Below are positions 41,950 through 52,298 of a DNA stretch of 64,000 bases, piece after piece (the stretch's first letter is position 1; the number at the start of each line of letters is the position of its first letter). Where the stretch lies: the NCBI GenBank assembly GCA_029851415.1, contig CM056744.1, positions 64,660,172 to 64,724,171 on the forward strand, given 5' to 3'. The DNA is from Eretmocerus hayati (lineage: Eukaryota; Arthropoda; Insecta; Hymenoptera; Aphelinidae). A program made the translations under genes and the position numbers. Below the pieces are notes generated by a model. The model searched no databases. It was given only the letters and a program-made list of their open reading frames with translations, and had not been told where the DNA came from.

Positions 41950-43010
41950 GATGGATCAAATAGGGTCTCACTGAAACAGTGATATTTCCAATATACTTTG
42001 ACGTACGGGATTTTAAAAAGAAGCATCTTGAAGATCATAAAAAAATCTATTGATCCATGTGTTTAAAACATTCCTTGCGTCCTTTTTGAGTGACCGTGCT
42101 CAACGATGAAGAGCTAGAAAATTTCTCCTTCAATCAATCACCTACAACTTTGGCGGAAGTGAGCCGATCACGAAAATTCTCAAGGGATCTGGTAGATCTT
42201 TCCATAATCTACAATTTCCTCTTCTTGAAGTTCTCTCTACGACCTTTCCTGCCCAAAAACGAGCTTGAAAAGGAAATTTTGTATTACATGGAATGCTTAT
42301 GGAGATATCGCGGTTGGCTCCTGTTTCGTCTCGCCTTGCTCTATTCTCGCGCAAAAATTCATCAAAAAAATATTATGGCATATGATTTTGATGTAAAATA
42401 ATCTCATCTTTCAGAATATTTGGTCAGATTTTGTCTTGGATTAACGGCAACCCCGGTTTCTCAAGATTCATTGGGAAAATTGTATAATTTCATGTTTTGC
42501 CCTTATAGATCACATTCAAGGCAGAATCTGATGAATTATCCTGGAAGACGAGATTACTTTACGTCGAAATCATATGCCATGATATTTTTTCGATGAATTT
42601 TTGCACAAAAATGGCGCAAGGGGAAATGAAACAGTAAGCAGCTTCGGTATCTCCTTAAGCAGTCCAAGTAATACAAAGTTTCTTCCCCAAGCTCCTTATT
42701 TGGACAGCAAAGGTCGTGAAGAGAGCTTCAAGGAAGGGAAAATGTAGGTTTTGAAAAGATCTACAAGATACTATGAACATTTTCTGTGATCGGATCACTC
42801 CCGCCAAAGTCGTAGGTTATTGATTGAAGGAGGAATTTTTTGGATTTTCATCGTTGACCACGGGTGATCAAAAAGGGCGCAATGAATGTTTCAAATACAT
42901 GGATCGATAGATATATTCGTGATCCTTAAGATTCTCTTCTCAAAATTCCTGTGAGTCAAATTATATTGAAAATATCACTGTTTTATTGAGACACTACATC
43001 ATCCATTATT
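41950..43010. repeat. Palindrome of about 1.05 kb in FB interior
   Basis: Left arm words (ACAGTGATATTTCCAATATA; CTCCTTCAATCAATCACCTA; ATTATGGCATATGATTTTGA) reappear complemented in the right arm (42960s, 42820s and 42570s), centred near 42460-42490. The short open frames at 42090-42401 and 42142-42354 are products of this repeat. Confidence 0.8.
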
Positions 43011-43261
43011 TATGAAAGGTACTGTAACTTGGAGAAAAATCGGGAGCTAAGTCTTGCGAGAGCTCATTTCCACGATCTTACGTGGAGGGAGATTATATAC
43101 ACATGGGGCAAATTAGGTACACTTACCCCAAGATGAATAGTCCTCCAAGCTAATCAAGCGAGTACGCATGCTTATTCATCATAAACATTGTTGGTAACAT
43201 ACTAAGTTCGGCCCAACCAAGGAGAGCCCCATATACGTGTTTTGTACTCTGAATGAATACA

Positions 43262-43326
43262 TCCCCGATAGCTCAGTTGGCTAGGTGTCGTGTCTACAAA
43301 GTCGAAGGACGAGGTTCAAATCCCGG
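43262..43326 (+). other. tRNA-like module in right FB arm
   Basis: TCCCCGATAGCTCAGTTGGC continues to a B-box-like GGTTCAAATCC. A and B boxes of a pol III promoter are well placed, but the anticodon stem (around GTCTACAAAGTCG) and D stem do not pair, so this is a tRNA-derived pseudogene or SINE-like head, not a tRNA gene. Confidence 0.7.
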
Positions 43327-43455
43327 TAAGTACAAAATTTTAATTGCCCAATTACGTTTTTTCTCATTACATTTATGATAATAAACCACACAGAATATGG
43401 GATAATAGCTTAGGAAATGGGCAAATAATAATATTTTAAATAAATAAATTTTGAA

Positions 43456-43640
43456 AAATCAGCTGATTTATCAGCTGATTTATCAACTGATTAATCAGCT
43501 GATTTTCCACTGGCCAGTAAAAAATAAATATCGAAAAATCAGCTAATTTATCATCGGCCAAATAATCAGCTGATTCATCAGCTGATTAGTCAGGTGATCC
43601 GGCAGGTGATAAATCAGCTGATAAATCAGCTGATTTTTTT
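43456..43640. repeat. CAGCTGATT palindromic repeats, right arm
   Basis: Mirror of 35931-36080, with about eight CAGCTGATT units. Confidence 0.9.
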
Positions 43641-44143
43641 CGACAGGGAATATTACGCATCTTAATCTACACGCGTGCTTTGATTGTCGATCCGTCGAGA
43701 GAGAGAGAGAGAGAGAGAGTTTACGCGGGAGAGAGACTCACCAATATCGCGCGTTCATACAGCATGCATTCCAAGCCGGTGCCTCGTACCCGGGCCGACA
43801 TATCCCGAGGATGGGCGCCTCGGAGGCCCTTAATCCTGGGCTCGGTCCGGACGGCTACGCAGCCACACTCCTCTAGGTGGTCACTGCATCACACACCCGC
43901 GCGCACACACACATTAAAACATGTCGCGTGCGTTGCGTCGCTCTATCGATCCGTCGGATAGATCAGCCGTTCGCTCTCGCGTCTCGTGGCAAGCTTTCGT
44001 CATCGCGACGACAGCTGTCCCTTTGCTCTCTTTTCTCTCTCTCTCCTCTCTCTCACGACTGATCATCTGTTGATATCCTAGCCCAACGTTTCGGCTATCT
44101 GAATATATGCTTCGTGTCGCGTGTGGCGATTTACCTCGTCACA

Positions 44144-44652
44144 ATGTTTTCAACTCTTTTTAGTAAAATTTCCGTACTTTTTTCACGCTCAAATCGTTAT
44201 GGCTCAAAAATTACGGCAGATAGAGGGACGCTGTTCAGCGCATCTGAAAGGTCGAGCAAAAAACCTATCAAAAACCACTTTGGGGTTCTGGTTCTCATAG
44301 AACCTCGGTTATATATGGATGATTCCGTGAAAATCATCTTTTATTCTTTCTCTCAAAAAGCTATCTCTTTGGGAGATTTGAAAGTACATTTTTTCATGTA
44401 GAAAGTTGTGTTCTACATGAATTAGTACATTTCGATACAAGGGCGTAAGACGTCGTGATGATTCCGACCCTCGCCTGCGGCTCGGGCCGGAAACCCATCT
44501 TTTCGGACGCGAATAATAGGTTTTACGGACGTGTATCTAACTATACTTCTCGATAAACTGTGAGTAAAAGTCGACAATCTGTGCGCAAAGTGCACTTTTA
44601 CGCACAGTGTATCGAAAAAAATATTTTCACTCTGCATCTTCGGGTTTAAGCT
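44144..44652. other. Spacer between two head-to-head LTR copies
   Basis: About 0.5 kb flanked by TGTGACGAGG on both sides in opposite orientation. It has no gene; a small hairpin lies at about 44578-44610 (GTGCGCAAAGTGCACTTTTA). Confidence 0.55.
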
Positions 44653-45125
44653 TGTGACGAGGTAAATCGCCACACCCGACACGAAGCATATATCCAGGTA
44701 GCCGAAACGTAAGGCTAGGATATGAACAGATGATGCGTAGCGAGAGAGAGGGGAGAGAGAGAAAAGAGAGCAAAGGGACAGCTGTCGTCGCGATGACGAG
44801 CAGCTTGCCGCGAGGCGTGAGAGCGAACGGCTGATCTATCCAACGGATCGATAAAGTAACGCGACGCACGCGACATGCATTAGTGCGTGTGTGTGTGTGT
44901 CGACCTTGGCCCCGGTCGACGGCCGTACGCGGGTGTGTGATCGAGTGACCACCTACAGGAGTATGGCTGTGTTGCCGTCCGGACCGAGCCCAGGATCAAG
45001 GGCCTGCGAGCCGCCCATCCTCGGTATATGTCGGCCCCGGGTACGAGGCACCGGCCTGGAATGTGTGCGGTAAAGACGCTCGATATTGGTCAGTCTCTCT
45101 CCCGCGAGAACTCTCTCTCTCTCTC

Positions 45126-45921
45126 TTTTTTTTTTTTTTTTTTTTTTTTAGGTGGTTGTAGGGTGAATACGCTGCGACGTAGCCACAGAGAGGTTCCGGA
45201 CGGACAATTACGCCTGGCCGATACTTCTCAAGGCTTCCGGGCTGGATTCCGCATCGATGCGGCCATCCGTACCAGATAAACCCTCTCTCCCTTCCCCTTT
45301 GGCGCTGGCCATCGGACAAGGGAGAGATCCACCAACTTACCAATCCGGACCCGGCACCGCGTGAGCATTACTTCAGGACCGGTGGCGTCTCGCGCTCAGG
45401 ATCGAGCGTCCCTCTTCTCACGACTCGCAGGTGTTGTTTCTCCTCCTTCGATCTTCTTCCATCTCTTCATTCTTCTTTCTTCTTTCTTCGATCTTCTCTC
45501 TTCTTCCTTCCCTCTTCAGTCCATCATATTCCTCCTGGAACCATTTGGACCTCTTCTGTTTCAATCGGCAGAGTCACTGTAATTCGCCTGCTTCGAGGCG
45601 CCTTACTTCCCTCTCTTTCTCCTCTTTGCGGGTCATCACCAGCTTGATGTATCCGGTGAGTCTATCCCATGTCTCCTGGTTGCGGAGCAAGTACGGGACG
45701 AGATTCTCAGGTGTTAGTTGAGCACCCAGCCATTCATCCAGCTCGGCGCGCTCTCTCCGGGTGTCGCTGCACTTGAACAGGGCATGTTCGGCGTCATCCC
45801 ATTCGTCCCCGCATGACTGACATGCTGGGGTCGTCCTCTTCTTGAACCTGGTTAGATAGGAACCGAAGCAACCATGATCGCTCAGTGCCTGCGTCGTCCA
45901 GTAGTCCATCACTCCGTGGGT
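45126..45921 (-). mobile_element. 5'-truncated R1-like LINE, copy A
   Basis: Minus-strand poly(A) (T24 at 45126-45149) followed by 3' UTR and the ORF2 C-terminus down to 45574: DYWTTQALSDHGCFGSYLTR and the zinc motif CQSCGDEWDDAEHALFKC, typical of R1-clade ORF2 ends. 5' truncation is at 45921, where (CT)n begins. It matches copy B closely over its length. Confidence 0.82.
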
Positions 45922-45934
45922 GTCTCTCTCTCTC

Positions 45935-45938
<4 letters not shown>

Positions 45939-45966
<28 letters not shown>

Positions 45967-47004
45967 GGTGGTTGTAGGGCAAATACGCTGCGACGTACGA
46001 AGGAGAGGCACCGGTCAGCCAAACACGGCTGGCCAGCACCTCCCCAACAGTCCCGGGCTGGAATCCGCATCGATACGGCCATCCGAACCGGGTAAACCTT
46101 CTCTTCCTTCTCCGTTGGCGCCGGCCATTGGACAAGGGAGAGATCCACCAACTTACCAATCCGGCCCCGGCACCGCGTGAGCATTACTTCAGGGCCGGCG
46201 GCGTCTCGCGCTCAGGATCGAGCGTCTCTCTTCTCACGACTCGCAGGTGTTGTTTCCCTTTCTTCGATCTTCTTCCATCTCTTCATTCTTCATCTTCTTT
46301 CTTCTCTCTTCTTTCTTCTTTCTTCCCTCTTCAGTGCATCAGATTCCTCCTGGAATCATTTGGGCCTCTTCTGTTTCAATCGGCAGAGCCACTGTGATTC
46401 GCCTGCTTCGAGGCGCCTTACTTACCTCTCTTTCTCCTCTTTGCGGGTCATCACCAGCTTGATGTATCCGGTGAGTCTATCCCATGTCTCCTGGTTGCGG
46501 AGCAAGTACGGGACGAGATTCTCAGGTGTTAGTTGAGCACCCAGCCATTCATCCAGCTCGGCGCGCTCTCTCCGGGTGTTGCTGCACTTGAACAGGGCAT
46601 GTTCGGCGTCATCCCATTCGTCCCCGCATGACTGACATGCTGGGGTCGTCCTCTTCTTGAACCTGGTTAGATAGGAACCGAAGCAACCATGATCGCTCAG
46701 TGCCTGCGTCGTCCAGTAGTCCATCTCTCCGTGGGTGCGTTCCGCCCACTTGGCTACGTCACGGATCAGACGCACCGTCCATCTGCCGTTTGCAAATGGC
46801 GAATCCCACTCAGTTTGCCAATGCTCAAGGGTGGTTTCCTTCTCGTTGTCGCGGATGATCTCCTTCATCGTCGGAGTGAGTACTCGTTCGGCTCCGATCA
46901 CTTTCTGGCGGTCCCAGATCCTCACTCGCTCCGCGACGAGCAAGTGGATGGGCGGAGTACTCGCCAATACGTAAGCCGCATCTCCTGACACAGTGCGGTA
47001 GGCA

Positions 47005-47008
<4 letters not shown>
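45939..47008 (-). mobile_element. 5'-truncated R1-like LINE, copy B
   Basis: Poly(A) as T26 at 45939-45964, a 3' UTR nearly identical to copy A, and a longer ORF2 C-terminus (minus, about 47008 to 46422). It includes GDAAYVLASTPPIHLLVAER, WQTEWDSPFANGRWTVRLI and CQSCGDEWDDAEHALFKC. The 5' end abuts a long (CT)n run. The Arg-Glu repeats that extend this frame upstream are translated microsatellite. Confidence 0.85.
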
Positions 47009-47086
<78 letters not shown>

Positions 47087-47096
47087 TCTCTCTCTC
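47009..47096. repeat. (CT)n microsatellite
   Basis: About 44 CT dinucleotides with one CCC interruption. Shorter CT tracts (45113-45125, 45922-45938) border the other LINE ends. Confidence 0.95.
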
Positions 47097-47266
47097 AATA
47101 TGTGAATAGCCAAGGTACGCGTATAAGATAAGATGCGTGATGTTGTACACCTATTGTAAATCTTTGCAATTTCTTTATTTATGAATAAATTTTCGAAGTT
47201 CACCCAAAGTGAACCACAGTCAACATTAATCCTTGAGTTCGGGTTCAAATCATTCATTCAATCCAG

Positions 47267-47292
47267 ATATATATATATATATATATATATAT
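47267..47292. repeat. (AT)n microsatellite
   Basis: AT dinucleotides at the truncated end of the LTR copy, before the TTCTGGGAC repeats. Confidence 0.9.
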
Positions 47293-47295
47293 TTC

Positions 47296-47720
47296 TTTAG
47301 CGCCAGATTCTGGGACGCGATATATTGACGATGTAACTCCATATTCTGGGACGTATTATTCATATTTCATCCAATTCTGGGACTCAAAAATATTTTTCGA
47401 AAGTCCCAAAATTTGAAAAACAACGTCTGAGAAAAGTCCCAGAAGATGAAAAAGTTTCACTGATAGGATGGCCAATATTGACGAACTTTTCTGGGATATT
47501 TCACTCATTTCTTCATATTTTCTGGGACGTCCGAGAATTTGAAAAGATGTTGGAAAACACGTCCCACAATATGAAGAAGATTATTGAATAAATTTCCAAC
47601 GATGACTTCAGAGATTCACACAATTTCTGGGACTTTTTCCCTCGTTCATTCTCATTTTCTGGGACGTCCCAGAATTTGAGATAACATTCAAAAAAAGTCC
47701 CAGAATGCGAAGGGTAGATT
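47296..47720. repeat. Tandem ~140-bp repeats built of TTCTGGGAC/GTCCCAGAA motifs
   Basis: About eleven motif occurrences in both orientations lie in 0.42 kb. The palindrome TTCTGGGACGTCC(C/G)AGAA recurs at about 47519 and 47660, 140 bp apart, with matching sequence between (AATTTGAAAAGATGTTGG, GTCCCACAATATGAAG). A weaker copy precedes at about 47375. No gene. Confidence 0.75.
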
Positions 47721-48155
47721 TTGAAATGAATTCTCAAAACTAAATGTGAGATTCGATCTCCCAGACGGTTGCAGCGAGAATTTTTGAAAATATCGCAGCT
47801 TTCACAATCTGCGATTGGGTTAGATGCTACAAACCGGGTACACCTAGTTCGAAAAAGATCGGCTCTTTTTTTGAAACAAATCAATCTTCATCCACTACAA
47901 GAAGTATTTCTTCACAATCTGAGATGATCTAGTTCACAAGATTGTCATCTGTAATAGGGAACTATTTTCTCTCACCTCTTCGCCTCATTCTGTTCATCAA
48001 TAACCAACTCATAACTCGGACCAAGTACACTCATGTAATTGATATAGAATTTCACTTACAGGTTAGTTCATTGGATCTTCCATTTTCAAGGCTTAGCTCC
48101 GTTTTATGGCTACAGATCGCCAACGTGTGACCTGTATCATCTCAAAATGTGAAAA
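47721..48155. other. No gene seen
   Basis: AT-rich intergenic sequence without recognised structure. Confidence 0.4.
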
Positions 48156-48157
48156 TA

Positions 48158-49356
48158 CACTACCGGTCAAAAGTTCAAGAGCACTTACAATATACATAAT
48201 TTCTTAACCTGCTCAGCTCGGTACCTCGGAACTAGTCGCTCGGAATGGACTTTCACACAACTCATTCCAAAGCTCTTTTCATGCACTTTCAAATAAGTTA
48301 ATCCACTCCCTGCTTCATCCCTGCAACTTTGAACCGTATCAGCTAGGAAAAGGAAATTTTCTCACGATTTCAGGTAGATCTTCGATCCCCCGCAAATTCC
48401 ACGGGAATCATTTATTGAAATGAAAATCATAGCGTCTCGAAGTACTATTCAAGAGCTTTTGAATCCGTTCTTGAAAGTCATCCTATCTTGTTCCTGGTCC
48501 GAGTAGTGGCTGTTTTTGTGAACGAAGATACCTCTTGGAAAACGGTCTAATCATTAGAAAATCATGATAAACCTTATACTGAGCGAGGTGCAAGGACTAT
48601 CCCTGATTTTTTCGTCAATTATGGTCTAGAAGTTCAGAGAAAGCATGGTTATATCCTCATGAGTCTCATTTCCACACGATCCCTGACTACACGGAGAAAT
48701 TTTTCTGCAGTGAAGTATGGCGGCAGAGCACAGATGGCGCAGCAGCACACCGTTCGCGATATCGCGCAAACATTCATGCCGGGCCACCCCGACAATCGTG
48801 CGGAGAGCTCCACAGCAAATGCGGAGCTGGAACACAAAAAGTGTTCTCGGCGCACGATTGTCGGGGTGGCCCGGCATGAATGTTTGCGCGAGATCACGAA
48901 CGGTGCGCTGCCGCGCCATTTGTGCTCTCCCGCCATACTTTACTGCAGAACGATTTCTCCGTGTAGTGGGCCTCTTTGTCATTGCGAATTTTTCTTTATC
49001 AAAACATTCAATACTTAGAACAAAGACGACCTAGAACAATTTTCAACTATAGATTCTGAAGCTCTTGAATAGTACTTCAAGATGCTATGACCTTCATTTC
49101 GATCGATGGATTTCCGTGGAATATACAGGGAATCAAAAATTTACGTGGAATCGTGAAAAAAGTGGCTTTTTCTAGCTGGCTCGGCTCAAAGCTGCAGAGA
49201 TAGAGCGAGAAGTGCATCAACACATTCAAAAGTGCGTAAAAAGAACTGCAAGTTGAGCTAAATCAAAGTCCATTCTGACAAACTAGCTCCGAGGTATCGA
49301 GCTGAGAAGGTAAAAAAATTATTTATCGAGTGATCTTAGACTTTTGACCGGTAGTG
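48158..49356. mobile_element. Tc1/mariner-type foldback element
   Basis: Ends CACTACCGGTCAAAAGTTCA and the complement of TGACTTTTGACCGGTAGTG-type sequence are inverted repeats flanked by TA on both sides (48156-48157; 49357-49358). CACTACCGGTCAAAAGT ends are known for Tc1-like elements. The arms are about 500 bp (TACCTCGGAACTAGTCGCTC mirrored near 49285) and no transposase remains. A second MITE sits at the centre. Confidence 0.82.
48690..48963. mobile_element. 274-bp foldback MITE nested in the Tc1-type element
   Basis: Ends CACGGAGAAA and TTTCTCCGTG, flanked by TA (48688-48689; 48964-48965). The arms fold almost perfectly (GACAATCGTGC and GCACGATTGTC near the loop, GGCATGAATGTTTGCGCGA outward). 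GC-rich. Confidence 0.85.
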
Positions 49357-49358
49357 TA

Positions 49359-50744
49359 TACTTCTTAATGAAAAAAGAGCGATAAGTTGCATAAAAGGAG
49401 TAAATTCCTTCAGGATCCAAGTGTGCAAAATTCTGGCGATGTGAATCCGGCTGGTGGCGTTCTTATCTCAGAGCGGGATTGTGAATTCTGCGCTTTTTCG
49501 AAAATTTTCCAGAAGTTATATAAATTGTATCCGAATACAAATGAGTCGTGCCTCGTATGTATCTAATCGGACGAATGCAATGAACTAAAAGATTTAAAGG
49601 TTCTCATAGCTTTTCCAGGTGAGTATTAATGCAAGAGGCATAAGACGCGGGGTGGGTGCTACAACTGCCTATTCAAAACTGACCTTATACCAGAAAGGAA
49701 GTCCTTGCTAGACAATCAAAGTCACTCTTGTAATTTTTGCACGACAAGGAGTGTGGCTATGGTCACAATGTATTCTTACTGCCGAAGCAACGGACCCTAC
49801 TATCGAAGTATAGGACGTCACTGCCGCAGCAACGCACGTTGGCTTCAATTGCAAATTGGCAAAGTCCCGTTGCCTTAATAGCAACCTTACGTCCGCTGTA
49901 ATGGCAAGAGAAAGAGCCTTGCTTTTCAGCGAGGATTCGTTTCCATGGATATTTATGTTGGAAGCTTATGGAGGAATGAATTGATGGATTTTATAAAAAT
50001 TTGCGCTGAGCCTTCCTGAATTGATTAACAGTCGTTAGCTTGAGTTTCTGGCTAATAACCAATTCAATCTGACCATCTCTTAAATTTGGCAGAATGGAGG
50101 TCTCAAGAGAAATTTAGAGGGCCAACAGCTCTAAATTGATGAATGATGAACATCTCGAATTTTGCGGCTTCGGAACGATTTCTACGAGTTTCTGCCGACC
50201 TATCAGTCCATGGCGCTATTCGATCATTCTTTCAACAGTTACGTGAAAGGAAGTCTGAGGATTCGACAAAATTTCCCACTTTTACCACATCGTTTACGTG
50301 AGAAAGAGGGATTTATATAATACTAAAGTCTAATATTCCAAAATGTCTCGCAATTCAAGTCCCTCGAGTTGCTTACTCAAATTATCAAAAGTTAGTCCAG
50401 ATTGGAGTGCCCATGACTACGCAATTATCGACTCGCGAGTGCACGAAAATCTATAGTCGAATGATTATACGCGATCCAACAAGCTGGGAGATCAGTAAGT
50501 ATGGGCGCAAAGTCAAGCCATCCTCCAAGCTGCAAATTCGGTTGAACCTTCATCATGGCGACGTCAACGACGTGAGAAAATGCAACTCAGTGAGCGGAAG
50601 TCTCCCAGAATTATCCCAAAAGTTTTCTCATTCACCTTCTACACAGGTCCCAACGTGTCCCTGTTGCCCGTGTCATCGGCACTTGCATCTGGTCTCATCT
50701 TCATCATTCAACAGTAACCAATCAAGACACAGTCACTTTATAGC
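49359..50744. other. No gene seen
   Basis: 1.4 kb with only short unrecognised ORFs (such as 50407-50772). No repeat structure was noticed by eye. Confidence 0.4.
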
Positions 50745-50930
50745 GAGCTTAACTACGACCAGGGTCGTTTGAGAAATGGTTGAGACGCCAATTCAGGCTG
50801 ATCAATTCGATGCCGTGTCTCATTTCACTCGAATGAGAACGAAGCTCGGTTGCGCGCGCGAAAAATTCATCTGCTTTGTTATGAACACGTCGCGGCAATC
50901 ATAACATCACATAGAATAATCTTTGACTGA

Positions 50931-51591
50931 GGATTTTGAATTTGATTGCGATTCAGTGGAATTGGTGAATCTCCGAAAATGAAGCCCACCACGAGTGATG
51001 CTCTGTGCTCAAAATCAAAGCCCGATAAGCTCGAGCTGACGAATAACCACATCGAATGTTTATATAACGCGATGCTGCTGCAGCTTTTTGTACCAGTTAT
51101 TTAGTGATGTGATGTGATTTATGATTTCCAGTTTTGAAAACTTGACTCCATGCTTGCATTTTATAATCTTTCTGTCAATCTGGTGGGCTTGAAGCAATCA
51201 AGTTTTCTCTTCGATTAGAGCGAGATTTCTCATATTTTTCTTGAGCTCCGAATGACATTTCGAAAGACACTGGGAGTCATTTTACTCGTCATTTCATGTG
51301 ACATTGCTCTCGAGTTTCCTCAACGAATGAATTAGCATGCCTGTCAGCTCTCATTTTGAGCTGCAGTAAAGGTGACTTATAATTGGATGGAAATCGCTGA
51401 ATAACGAGGAACAAAAATCCGCAGAATCGCGTAATAAAGTTTCGATGTGGTTATTTGTCAATCGAGCTTATCGGACTTCGATTTTGAGCTCAGAGCATCA
51501 CTCTTGGTGGGCTTCGTTTTCGGAGATTCATCAATTCACCAAATCGCAATCAGAATCGAAGCCTTCAGTCGAAGATCATCCTAACCCTATT
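50931..51591. mobile_element. Inverted-repeat insert in the left arm of the 50.7-52.7 kb foldback
   Basis: GACTGAGGATTTTGAATTTG at the left and CTTCAGTC at the right. Arms match over about 150 bp (CATCACTC, TGATGCTCTG, CGATAAGCTCGA, ATAACCACATCGA). The opposite arm of the host foldback is uninterrupted at the corresponding place (about 52530). Confidence 0.65.
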
Positions 51592-52298
51592 GAAAACAGT
51601 CTTGTCATGTACATGGCAAGAAAACATGATGTCACGTTTTTTGTGATTTATATATCATGAAATGGAACATTCGTGACAAGTTTTTCGATACGGGTCATGA
51701 CGTTACTCTACTGGAAATTACTAATGCGGATGGAAAAATTGGATTGGCCGAAAAATCCAGTCACGGAGGTAGATAGCACTCATGACTGTTCGGTCAAGAG
51801 TCCGACTCCGTTCCTCAGGGCCAGCGAGAAAGGATGCCTGGCGAGAAGTAAAAGGCCGACTTGAAGTGTGGATAGCTGACTATACTGCCGTCCAAATATA
51901 AAAGGGACGTAACTGCAGCCGAGTTGAAATAGAGAAATTCGCAAAAGACTTTGCGACTTTGCATAAGCGGGGCAATACAATGTTTCAATTTCGGACTGGT
52001 TTTTTGGTCACTTTGAACTTTCGAAGAATTTCTTGAACTAGATATGAAGATGGGGAATTTCTCAAGATATCCAACGATATCAATAACTCAATTTCGGCCA
52101 GGAGTGCAGTTACGTCCCTTTTATATTTGGACGGCAGTATAGGATATAGCATATTTGTAACTTGGTTATTTTCTGAGAGGAAGAGCCGCCAAAGTACATA
52201 TATCATGAGGTATAAGAGAGCGAGCAGGAAAACGCTATTATCCTATAGTCAGCTATCCACACTTCAAGTCAGCCTTTTATTCCCCGCCAGGCATCCTT

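Larger units (their letters stand above)
35923..43648. mobile_element. 7.7-kb foldback (FB) element with long inverted arms
   Basis: Ends CCCTATCG (35923) and CGACAGGG (43648) are inverted. The arms match through about 36690 on the left (including a 174-bp MITE and its 8-bp duplication) and from about 43015 on the right, 590-635 bp of shared sequence. Comparison with the uninterrupted LTR copy at 47110-47170 shows exactly where it sits and suggests a 2-bp AA duplication. Arms in order from the tip: CAGCTGATT palindromic repeats, 100 bp of unique sequence, a tRNA-like module, about 170 bp more, and a GTAAGTGTACC-type segment. No transposase was recognised in the 6.3-kb interior, which is itself made of nested palindromes. 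Confidence 0.8.
27885..44143 (-). mobile_element. Ty3/gypsy LTR retrotransposon gypsy-2, decayed and interrupted
   Basis: A minus-strand element with, in order, a 5' LTR (35657-44143, split by a 7.7-kb foldback), a Lys-type primer site (35644-35655), gag, protease, RT-RNase H, integrase and a downstream coiled-coil ORF. The 3' UTR and 3' LTR are missing at 27885, where the PLE end begins. They are inferred to lie beyond the left edge of the window, on the far side of the PLE. Multiple stops and frameshifts affect gag and pol. It differs clearly from gypsy-1 (YSDD RT box, RGG-rich gag tail). Confidence 0.85.
35657..44143 (-). repeat. gypsy-2 5' LTR, split by a foldback element
   Basis: On the minus strand it starts TGTGACGAGG (44143) and ends CTATTGCA (35657), next to the primer site. 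About 770 bp remain when the insertion 35923-43648 is removed. The same LTR, uninterrupted at that point, is found in reverse orientation from 44653. It contains a (GA)n run (43696-43719) and a (GT)n run (about 35780-35799). Confidence 0.75.
44653..47266 (+). repeat. Second copy of the gypsy-2 LTR, plus orientation, truncated and split by LINE tails
   Basis: Begins TGTGACGAGGTAAATCGCCA, matching the complement of 44124-44143, and continues to 45112. After two LINE insertions the LTR resumes at 47097 (AATATGTGAATAGCCAAGG) and runs to the (AT)n tract at 47267. The last ~120 bp present in the other LTR are missing. No internal retrotransposon sequence follows, so it is a solo or truncated LTR. 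Confidence 0.7.

Noticed and set aside
43262..43326. Functional tRNA gene
   Set aside because: A and B boxes fit but D and anticodon stems do not pair, and the module sits in both arms of a foldback. Called tRNA-like only.
46990..47150. Arg-Glu dipeptide repeat protein extending the LINE copy B frame
   Set aside because: Translation of the (CT)n microsatellite, not a domain.
49359..50744. Host gene in the 49.4-50.7 kb gap
   Set aside because: Only short ORFs without family signatures; splice-site patterns could not be supported by eye.
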